Source: Bryobacter sp964387685
Lineage (GTDB): Bacteria > Acidobacteriota > Terriglobia > Bryobacterales > Bryobacteraceae
Assembly: GCA_964387685.1 (NCBI GenBank)
Contig: CAYLXK010000001.1
Location: 434,001-498,000 of the forward strand
Direction of reading: 5' to 3'
DNA length: 64,000 bases
The first letter of the stretch is position 1. Every line of letters starts with the position of its first letter. The notes below the pieces were generated by a model. It had not been told where the DNA came from. It made no database searches and saw only the letters and a list, made by a program, of their open reading frames with translations. The translations under genes were made by a program, and so were the position numbers. Of this stretch, positions 17,770-24,736 are shown one piece after another.

Positions 17770-19977
17770 ATGGAAGTCCCCGCCGCCGGCCCTGCGCCGC
17801 CTAGTCCCCTGCCGGACTGGAATCCGATCGTTGAATCGCGCTACGCCGCCCTTGAGCGGAGCGCTCAATTGTTGCGCCCCAAAGAGGCTACCGAACGATT
17901 GCGCGAGGCTTTCGAGTTTGCTCGCGCTAAGCATGGCGCTCAAATGCGAAAAAGCGGTGAGCCCTACATCCTACATCCCCTAGCGGTCGCGCAGATTCTC
18001 GCCGACATGCAAATGGACAGCGTGTGCTTGGAGACCGCGCTGCTCCACGATGTAGTGGAAGACACGGGCACGCCTATAGAGGAAATCCGCAAGCGTTTCG
18101 GCAACGAAGTGGCGTCCTGCGTGGATGGCGTTACCAAGCTCGGGAAAGTCCATCTTTATTCGCGCGAAGAACAGCAGGCCGAGAGCGTGCGCAAGATGCT
18201 GCTCGCCATGGTTTCCGATATCCGCGTCATCCTGGTCAAGCTTAGCGACCGGCTGCACAACATGCGCACGATCCACGGGCTGCCGCGCGAGAAGCAAACC
18301 CGCATCGCTCAGGAAACCCTCGACATCTACTCCCCGATCGCGCACCGCCTCGGGATGGGTAAGGTGCGCGCCGAGCTCGAAGACCTCTCGTTCCGGGCGA
18401 TCGACCCCGAGGCTTATGAGGAGATCGTCGGGCAGATCGAAAACAAGCGCAAAGCCAGCGAAGAGTTTCTGGAAAGCATCCGCAAGAGTGTGGAACAAAA
18501 GCTGGCCCGCGAGAGCATTCCCGCCCGTGTGGAAGGCCGATTGAAACGCCCCTACTCGGTCTATCTCAAGCTCAAACGGCAAAAGATTCCCATCGAACAG
18601 GTCTACGACTTGCTCGCACTGCGCATCATTACGGACTCGCTTAAGAATACCTACGCCGCCCTGGGCGTCATTCACAACGAGTGGCCCCCCATCCCTGGCC
18701 GCATTAAAGACTTTATTGCCATGCCTCGCCAGAATGGCTACCAGAGCCTGCACACCAGTGTGATGGGTTCCGGCGGCCAAGCCTTTGAAGTCCAAATCCG
18801 TACGGAGGAAATGCACCGCTTGGCCGAAGAAGGCGTGGCGGCGCACTGGAAGTACAAAGAGGGGCGAAGGGGCGCCAGCGACGACGAACAGTACATGAAG
18901 TGGATGCGCCAGCTTATCGAGTGGCAGCAGGAAATGCGCGATCCCGGCGAGTTCATGTCCACTTTGCGGGTGGATTTGTATTCGGACGAAGTTTACGTCT
19001 TTACGCCCAAGGGCAAAGTGATGGTGCTGCCCAGGGAAGCGACGCCTGTCGATTTCGCTTACGCGATTCACTCCGACGTCGGCAACTCCTGCGTCGGCTC
19101 CAAAGTGAACGGCCGCATTGTTCCGCTCAAGTACACGCTGCGCAATGGCGACGTCGTCGAGGTCCTCACCCAGCCCGGCCACATGCCCTCCAAGGACTGG
19201 CTGAGCTTTGTCAAGACATCCAAGGCTCGCAACAAGATCAAGCAGATCATTAACGCCACCGAAAGGGAAAAGGCGATTGAAATCGGCGAGAAGTATTTCG
19301 AGAAAGAGGCCCGCCGCCTTGGCATCGGCATCGCGAAGCTCGACAAGCAGATCTTGGACGATCTTCTGAACGACTACGGCGTGGGGAAACTCGAAGACCT
19401 CTATGCGCAGTTAGGTTACGGGAAAATCGAAGCCCGCCCGATTCTGCAACGCTTCGACCCGGCTCGAGCGCAGCAGGCTGAGACCGCATCGGCGCCTGCA
19501 CCGCCGCAGATTCCCATGGCCGACGCCAAGGATCTGGTGGTCCGCGTGCGGGGTCTCAACGACGTCATGATTTACCGCGCGCCGTGCTGTAGTCCAATTC
19601 CGGGTGAAGCCATTGTCGGCTACATCACTCGTGGCAAGGGGGTCAGCGTCCACAGCGTAAACTGCACGAACGTTCAGAATCTGCTCTATGAGGTGGAGCG
19701 GAAAATCGACGTGGAGTGGGCCAAGTTCGCGGGCGAGAACTTTGAAGTCCAGCTCACAATCCGGACCGATGACCGGCCAGGAATGCTCGCGCAATTTACC
19801 CAAAACCTCTTCCATGAGAACTCCAACATCCGCACTCTTGAGGCGCGGGGAGATACGGATGGAGGCGATGGCGCCGTGGTCGAAATGAAGATCGAGGTGC
19901 GGGACAAGCGGCAACTGGAACGCATTTTGTCATCGCTGCGCCGTATTCCAGGAGTGAGAGATATCGAAAGAAAATGA
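17770..19977 (+). CDS. rel: Bifunctional (p)ppGpp synthetase/hydrolase, Rel/SpoT type
   Basis: 735 residues, full family length. The N-terminal HD hydrolase keeps LLHDVVEDT (HD plus ED). The synthetase follows with IPGRIKDFIAMPRQNGYQS LHT and the EVQIRT motif (about residues 305-345), then a TGS domain (about 395-455), a zinc-finger/helical region with the paired Cys of APCCSPIPGE, and a C-terminal ACT domain (about 660-735). It makes and degrades the stringent-response alarmone. The intact HD motif argues for both activities. The start used is ATG 17770. Its stop overlaps the DUF971 start by 4 bp. Confidence 0.95.
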   Translation: MEVPAAGPAPPSPLPDWNPIVESRYAALERSAQLLRPKEATERLREAFEFARAKHGAQMRKSGEPYILHPLAVAQILADMQMDSVCLETALLHDVVEDTGTPIEEIRKRFGNEVASCVDGVTKLGKVHLYSREEQQAESVRKMLLAMVSDIRVILVKLSDRLHNMRTIHGLPREKQTRIAQETLDIYSPIAHRLGMGKVRAELEDLSFRAIDPEAYEEIVGQIENKRKASEEFLESIRKSVEQKLARESIPARVEGRLKRPYSVYLKLKRQKIPIEQVYDLLALRIITDSLKNTYAALGVIHNEWPPIPGRIKDFIAMPRQNGYQSLHTSVMGSGGQAFEVQIRTEEMHRLAEEGVAAHWKYKEGRRGASDDEQYMKWMRQLIEWQQEMRDPGEFMSTLRVDLYSDEVYVFTPKGKVMVLPREATPVDFAYAIHSDVGNSCVGSKVNGRIVPLKYTLRNGDVVEVLTQPGHMPSKDWLSFVKTSKARNKIKQIINATEREKAIEIGEKYFEKEARRLGIGIAKLDKQILDDLLNDYGVGKLEDLYAQLGYGKIEARPILQRFDPARAQQAETASAPAPPQIPMADAKDLVVRVRGLNDVMIYRAPCCSPIPGEAIVGYITRGKGVSVHSVNCTNVQNLLYEVERKIDVEWAKFAGENFEVQLTIRTDDRPGMLAQFTQNLFHENSNIRTLEARGDTDGGDGAVVEMKIEVRDKRQLERILSSLRRIPGVRDIERK

Positions 19978-20318
19978 ACAACCTGACAGCCGAAGTCGAA
20001 CATATCGCCGTCTCGAAATCCAGGGGAATCGAGATCGATTGGAAGGACGGCTCACACACCAGCTATCCCCTCGCGTGGTTAAGGGACCACTGTCCCTGCG
20101 CGGTTTGCACAGGCACGCATGGCACGGTGCCCCAAAAGACCAACTACTCGGATCCCAGTCCGTTTCAAATGTACAAGCCAGCGCTCAAGATGTTGTCCTG
20201 TGAGCCTGTAGGAAATTATGCCCTCAGGATCAACTGGAACGACGGCCACTCCAGCGGCATTTATAGCTTTGAATATTTGCGAAGGATGGATCCGCTCTCT
20301 AAAGCAAGCGGAAATTGA
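19974..20318 (+). CDS. DUF971 (gamma-butyrobetaine-hydroxylase N-terminal-like) protein
   Basis: 114 residues with the DUF971 signature: a W-x-D-G element at the N-terminus, LAWLRDHCPCAVC (C-x-C-x2-C metal-binding motif) and a closing segment IYSFEYLRRM. In other proteins this domain is the zinc-binding N-terminus of gamma-butyrobetaine hydroxylase or is fused to Mrp/ApbC iron-sulfur carriers; the stand-alone role is not settled. The ATG overlaps the rel stop (ATGA), and its 3' end overlaps the convergent tonB gene by 20 bp. Confidence 0.85.
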   Translation: MNNLTAEVEHIAVSKSRGIEIDWKDGSHTSYPLAWLRDHCPCAVCTGTHGTVPQKTNYSDPSPFQMYKPALKMLSCEPVGNYALRINWNDGHSSGIYSFEYLRRMDPLSKASGN

Positions 20319-21318
20319 CTTCAACCGTTGCCTGGACCGGAACGGGGTTGCCGTCCTTTAAACCAGGTTTGAACCGCCATTTGAGCACCGCCTCGATGGC
20401 CTTTTCGTCTAGGCCTAGGCCGAGAGGCCGGATGACCCGGATGTCTCGCGCCTTCCCGGAGGGGTCAACAATGATCGCAAGTACAACGGTTCCTTGGAAC
20501 TTCGCCTTGCGCGCCTCTTCGGAGTACTCGGGCTCGACCTTGAAGAGCACAGCTGGTGCCGAGACGCCTCCACCGACGCGATAGGCGCCTCCCCCTGCGT
20601 TACCGCCAGTGCCTGGTCCGAAACCGCCACCGCTACCCGGACCCACACCGCCACCGGAACCGCGTCCAAAGCCGCTACCAGACCCCGAACCCTGAGAAGG
20701 AGGCCCGATCTTGGCCAAAGGATCTCCCAATTCCGGCATGTTGAGTTTCGGAAGGGGGGCGTCGGCCTGCGCAATAATCGTTGGTTCCATCACCAGCTTG
20801 GGCTGTTCCACGCGTTGAATTTGCGGGGGGACGAACTGTTTGGGAGACGGCTTAGGTAGCTTACCTTTGGAGGGAGGGGTCTGTTCTCTCGCCCCACCAC
20901 CTCCGCCGCCGCCCATGGTTTTCGCCTTTTTGGGTGCTTCCGGGATGAACTCCGTAACGGGCGCGATCAGGGTGATCTCTCTCTTGACCACTTCTTGCAC
21001 TGTCTTATTGGTGCTAAGAAACAACAAAAGGGCCACGATCACGCCGTGAATCGCCAGGGACGACAGAGCGCTTCGGGATTCGTTCCCCGCCGTTTGACCC
21101 CAAATATCCCTCACGGCGACCGGCTTGGAAGTCAGTTCCAGTGGGGGGAGTTTCGGGGGATTGATCGTTTCCTTGACGTTGCGCCAAAGAGAAACGAAGA
21201 CAGACTCTTCCTTCAGGCCGCCCAGCGTCTCCGCAAGGTGCGCCTCAGGCGATTCGATTTTATTCTGTTCTTCCAAGGGAATCACTTCATTTTCCCGTTC
21301 CAGCGTCGATGTACTCAC
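20299..21318 (-). CDS. tonB: TonB-family energy transducer with Gly-rich linker
   Basis: 339 residues. A long cytoplasmic N-terminus (about 1-83) is followed by one transmembrane segment (about 84-102, SSLAIHGVIVALLLFL), a Pro/Lys-rich stretch, a strikingly Gly/Ser-rich linker (DNA about 20570-20700) and a TonB C-terminal domain (about 255-339) with EPEYSEEARKAKFQGTV, VIRPLGLGLDEKAI and WRFKPG. It links the inner-membrane proton motor to outer-membrane receptors across the periplasm. The start is GTG 21318, with AAGGA just upstream. A 16-bp dyad lies 20 bases before the start. Its receptor partner may be the 3938-7090 product. Confidence 0.9.
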   Translation of the reverse strand: MSTSTLERENEVIPLEEQNKIESPEAHLAETLGGLKEESVFVSLWRNVKETINPPKLPPLELTSKPVAVRDIWGQTAGNESRSALSSLAIHGVIVALLLFLSTNKTVQEVVKREITLIAPVTEFIPEAPKKAKTMGGGGGGGAREQTPPSKGKLPKPSPKQFVPPQIQRVEQPKLVMEPTIIAQADAPLPKLNMPELGDPLAKIGPPSQGSGSGSGFGRGSGGGVGPGSGGGFGPGTGGNAGGGAYRVGGGVSAPAVLFKVEPEYSEEARKAKFQGTVVLAIIVDPSGKARDIRVIRPLGLGLDEKAIEAVLKWRFKPGLKDGNPVPVQATVEVNFRLL

Positions 21319-21337
21319 CGGTCCTTCACCTCGATCA

Positions 21338-21353
21338 GAGTAGTAGACTACTC
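21338..21353. promoter_or_regulatory. 16-bp perfect dyad upstream of tonB
   Basis: GAGTAGT-AG-ACTACTC: a 7-bp perfect inverted repeat with a 2-bp spacer, 20 bases before the tonB GTG and just upstream of its ribosome-binding site. In RNA the spacer is too small for a hairpin loop without opening pairs, so a protein-binding operator is likelier than an attenuator. Confidence 0.45.
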
Positions 21354-21450
21354 CGCGCTACTTCCAGGGACGCAAGCGCCACCGGAATAGTTGCATCGGG
21401 ATATGAAAAATGGAAGACCGCCGAAGTCGCCTTCATCTTAACATGTCCCG

Positions 21451-22077
21451 CTACTGTTTACGGGAGACCGCAACGGATCGGATGTGCCGATAAGCTCCTT
21501 CAATCGCTTCTTCATGTTTCCACATTTCAAGCTCCAGCACCGCTTCCTGCTTAGCTAGACGCTCGAAAAACTCGTAAGTTTGAGAAGTTTGCGGCCCTAG
21601 AAAGAAAGACCGGCTCAACGCCGGAATATTCCGCGACTCGATCGTTACAGAAACGGAGTTCGCAAGCGTATTCCGCAACTCCAAGCGAACCCGTAATTGG
21701 CGGCCCGCGGGAGACCATTCGGCGAAAGCACCATGAATCAGTACTTTGGGGTGGGCGAAAAGCGCGATCGGTTTGGGCGTGCGTTCCAGACATCCTTCCA
21801 GTCGCACGAGGTTGGAACGGTCAAAGCGGAAGATCTCGTCGGCATCGTCGCCAAGCAGCTTTTGCCCGTTTACCAGCAGGCTCCCTAGGCACACCGAACG
21901 GTCCACCGCGAAGGCGAAGTGGCGGCTCCGAAGACGGTCTGGGAGGGTCAGCGTATACGTGTGGGTCGTCGGTCCACTATCAACCTCCACCATCGCCACC
22001 TCCTCTGTTGATATGCGCTCGATGGGTGGCGTTACAGATTGAGCCAATATAATCAGCCAGATCGTAGCAGAGGGCAT
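21451..22077 (-). CDS. Secreted protein of unknown function
   Basis: About 208 residues from ATG 22077. The frame extends upstream to 22194, but that part is Arg-rich shadow sequence. A signal peptide (MPSATIWLIILAQSV) is followed by a mostly beta protein (TYTLTLPDRLRSRHFAFAVD, LVNGQKLL, LRVRLELRNTLANSVSVTIE). The beta pattern is reminiscent of a jelly-roll or immunoglobulin-like domain, without recognisable catalytic residues. It is divergent from the M48-like gene, 17 bp apart, and shares strand with tonB downstream. Confidence 0.6.
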   Translation of the reverse strand: MPSATIWLIILAQSVTPPIERISTEEVAMVEVDSGPTTHTYTLTLPDRLRSRHFAFAVDRSVCLGSLLVNGQKLLGDDADEIFRFDRSNLVRLEGCLERTPKPIALFAHPKVLIHGAFAEWSPAGRQLRVRLELRNTLANSVSVTIESRNIPALSRSFFLGPQTSQTYEFFERLAKQEAVLELEMWKHEEAIEGAYRHIRSVAVSRKQ

Positions 22078-22094
22078 CACACATTCAGGATAGA

Positions 22095-23210
22095 GTGGTG
22101 CAACGAATGACGTACGCGCGGGCAAGGCTGTGGCTAGGAATCGCCGGAGTGGGGACGATCGTAGTCCTTGCCGTGCTCGCGGTGCTGCTGGCATGGCCAG
22201 CCAAGTTGTTTGGCGCTTGGCCCAACACTCTTTCTTCGAACCTAACCGCCCTGTTCTGGATCGTTCTCTCGTATACGCTCCTGCATGTCCCCTTCGACTA
22301 CATCGGTGGCTATTGGCTACCGTGCTACTACTCTCGCCAATGCCAACTCTTCAACATGTTCGCGGCGCAGTACCTCCGTGCCGCCTTCTTCCAATCCTTA
22401 ATCGTGCTGCTCTCCGCTCTTGTGCTACTCGAAGCCGGCCGTTGGGGAGGACGTGCTGCCGCCATTGCCGCGATTGCCGTCCTCATGTTGATACTGGTGG
22501 AACTGCAGGACCGCTTGGCTCGCTTAGTGGGAGGACTACACGCCGAACGGGATGCAAACGGGGTCCTCTACCTTGGCGGCGTTGATTCCGGATTCTCCGG
22601 AGGACTCACTGGCCTACCTGGTCGCGAGCGCATCGTTCTGCCAAGCCTTTGGACCCGCATTTTCACTAAAGACGTCTTGCAACTGGAGCTCACCCGTCGC
22701 AGCGCGGCACTGAGCTCCGGCAGCCGCCTGCGTGGACTGGCAGTGGCTTTTCTCTTTAACCTGGTTGGCTTTTGGGCCTGTTCTTTTCTTCCGAACGCCG
22801 GGGTCTCGACCGTGAGCGAACTCTTCACAACGGCGCTTGGTTTTACGCTCTGGAGTTTCCTGGGACTGCTGGTTCTCCCTACCCTCAGCCGCCTTGGTGT
22901 TTTCGAGTTGGATCAGGCGGCGCTTGAGGCGGGCATTCCCGCGGAGCGCTTTGAGTCGGTAGTTCGCGAGTTGGACCAGCTACAGGACGACGAACCCTCC
23001 CGCCCTCGAGCGGTCGAAGCCATCTTTCACCCCGTGCCGAGTGTGGAAAATCGGCTGGCCCACTATCGCCGCGGCGAAAGAAGCATCGGCGCGTGGAACG
23101 CCGCCCGCTACGCACTCTATCTTTCCTGGCCCTGTCTGGGTTTTTTGAGCCGCGCGGTCCACTGCAATAGCGGCCGCCCCGAACTCTGGGTAATGTTGCC
23201 GGTGGACTAG
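22095..23210 (+). CDS. M48/Ste24-like integral membrane protein without the zinc site
   Basis: 371 residues with about six transmembrane segments. The layout follows Ste24/HtpX-type M48 peptidases: a membrane N-terminus with HVPFDYIGGYWLP, then a region like NAxxxG...RRIVL (DSGFSGGLTGLPGRERIVLP, about 164-183), then the helix that should hold HExxH but reads RRSAA (201-205). The segment matching SRxxExxAD reads SRLGVFELD (265-273), so its Glu ligand is V269. A C-terminal FHPVPSVENRLAHY matches the M48 HPxxxxRI element. I infer a pseudoprotease. The GTG at 22095 has AGGA upstream; ATG 22107 is an alternative. Confidence 0.6.
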   Translation: MVQRMTYARARLWLGIAGVGTIVVLAVLAVLLAWPAKLFGAWPNTLSSNLTALFWIVLSYTLLHVPFDYIGGYWLPCYYSRQCQLFNMFAAQYLRAAFFQSLIVLLSALVLLEAGRWGGRAAAIAAIAVLMLILVELQDRLARLVGGLHAERDANGVLYLGGVDSGFSGGLTGLPGRERIVLPSLWTRIFTKDVLQLELTRRSAALSSGSRLRGLAVAFLFNLVGFWACSFLPNAGVSTVSELFTTALGFTLWSFLGLLVLPTLSRLGVFELDQAALEAGIPAERFESVVRELDQLQDDEPSRPRAVEAIFHPVPSVENRLAHYRRGERSIGAWNAARYALYLSWPCLGFLSRAVHCNSGRPELWVMLPVD

Positions 23211-23830
23211 TTTAGTAAAAAGTCCCGGCACTCGTCCCAGATTTCCTCCAACACATCCGTCAGTTCATGCCCCGACTCCTTTTCAATCAAACGCACCTGC
23301 GCGTGCTGCTCGGCAAAGCGGCGGGAAAAGTCGATTGGCACCACTTCGTCTTGTCGCCCATGCACAATCCAAGCCTCCTGGCGAAAGACTGGCTCGGCCG
23401 CATACTGCCGCCCATCCTCAATCAGTTGGAAGCCCACCTGAGCAGTTTGGCCCGTCGCATAATGCATCGTTTCAAGGTAGCCACGTTCCCTCCATTGCTG
23501 GAAAGCGGCCTTTCCCAGTCGAAGCTCCCAGCGCTCCGCGAATCCGAAGGCCGGCGCCAACAGAAGAAGTTTTTCGACTTCCGGGTGGCGGCTGGCATAC
23601 AAAGCGGCCAGATAGCCGCCTAGGGAGGACCCGATCAGCCGCACCGCTTCGCCATTGGCGGCTTCCTCTATCACGCGCAACTGCCCCGTCACCGTCAAGC
23701 GCGAGAATCCCTCCGCCTCTAGAGCCGGGACTGCGACAGCCGCGCCTTCCGCCCGAAGACGCTCGGCGAAAAACTGAGCCTTCCGCGACGCCGGTGAGCT
23801 GGCGAACCCATGCAGGTAAAGAAATTTCAT
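23207..23830 (-). CDS. YqiA-like alpha/beta-hydrolase esterase
   Basis: 207 residues, the YqiA/UPF0227 size. The N-terminus is KFLYLHGFASSP (oxyanion loop), the nucleophile elbow is GSSLGG (about residue 88), and Asp and His of the triad are in HGRQDEVVP and SGHEL. It is a small cytoplasmic esterase of unknown physiological substrate. The stop codon overlaps the convergent M48-like gene by 4 bp, and the start overlaps the upstream secreted-protein gene in an ATGA junction, so these two are co-translated. Confidence 0.85.
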   Translation of the reverse strand: MKFLYLHGFASSPASRKAQFFAERLRAEGAAVAVPALEAEGFSRLTVTGQLRVIEEAANGEAVRLIGSSLGGYLAALYASRHPEVEKLLLLAPAFGFAERWELRLGKAAFQQWRERGYLETMHYATGQTAQVGFQLIEDGRQYAAEPVFRQEAWIVHGRQDEVVPIDFSRRFAEQHAQVRLIEKESGHELTDVLEEIWDECRDFLLN

Positions 23831-24729
23831 GGCTTCTCTTTCTCTGGATCGGACTCGAACTTCAACTCGGCCTCGGCCCCAAACTTCTGGTGGTCGCTGT
23901 AGCGGTACTCGGCTTCGGCAAGCAACTTTCCTTGGCTGCTGCGTTGAAAGTGCACGCTGGTGGCCACCAGGCTGCCAAAACGGGAGGGGCCGTACTGTAC
24001 AACTCCCTCGTCGAGAATTGGCGCATCATCCACGCGCGTCACCGCCAAAAGTTGAATGCGCAGCGGCGTACCGGTCGCGCGCTGAATCCAGACCCGTCCT
24101 TGGAGAGGCGCATGCTCGGCGCGTTTATTGTCGAAGACGGTGACGGCGGCTTCACGGTCCGTACGGCGAAATAGGTAAACGTCCAGCGCTTCCCCATTCA
24201 CCACCTCTTCTTTTTCGCCCTTGAACTCGAACTTTGCGATCTCGGATGGTAGAAAAATCAGCAGGGTCAGGCCATAGTCTGTCGCCGTCGTGTCCAGTCC
24301 GTAGCGCGCGAATTCTTCCATCATCCGCATGCGATCCCGGTCTCGATTGCTGCGTAGGCCAAAGACGAGGCGTTCGCGCGCCTTCTCGCGTGAAGCCACG
24401 AGTTTTGCGTCTACTCGCATTACTTTTCGCACCTCGCGCCAAGTTGGCTGCTCTCGTCCGTCTAGCACATAACCCAATTCGCTGACAATCTCCCGTTCCT
24501 GAATCTTGGGTGGCGGCGCCACCAGTACCTGGTCGTCACGCCGAATACGCAGGCGCGTGGAATGCCGGAGTTCCTTTTGCACCAGCGTCTCGGTGCAAAC
24601 CAGATTCGGTAAAGACTCTGCAAAACTTTGCGCGCGGCTGGCCAGCACGGCGCGGTCTAAGGGCGTCTGGGCCTGGACCAAACAGCAATAGACTCCCAGC
24701 AAGTAAAGACGAGGCACTGCTATTATCAT
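23827..24729 (-). CDS. Secreted protein of unknown function
   Basis: About 300 residues from ATG 24729 (a TTG at 24735 is the formal alternative). A signal peptide ends near VQAQ. The mature part begins with a helical segment containing LPNLVCTETLVQKE, then a beta-rich region (VNGEALDVYLFRRTD, LQGRVWIQRATGTPLRIQL) resembling the long-groove lipoprotein-binding folds of LolA/MucB type, though this is only a pattern impression. It precedes the esterase gene with a 4-bp overlap and diverges from the S15 hydrolase with 7 bp between start codons. Confidence 0.6.
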   Translation of the reverse strand: MIIAVPRLYLLGVYCCLVQAQTPLDRAVLASRAQSFAESLPNLVCTETLVQKELRHSTRLRIRRDDQVLVAPPPKIQEREIVSELGYVLDGREQPTWREVRKVMRVDAKLVASREKARERLVFGLRSNRDRDRMRMMEEFARYGLDTTATDYGLTLLIFLPSEIAKFEFKGEKEEVVNGEALDVYLFRRTDREAAVTVFDNKRAEHAPLQGRVWIQRATGTPLRIQLLAVTRVDDAPILDEGVVQYGPSRFGSLVATSVHFQRSSQGKLLAEAEYRYSDHQKFGAEAELKFESDPEKEKP

Positions 24730-24736
24730 CCCCAAT

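Noticed and set aside
17980..19182. 400-codon minus-strand frame inside rel
   Set aside because: Antisense to the well-conserved Rel hydrolase and synthetase domains; no domain character of its own.
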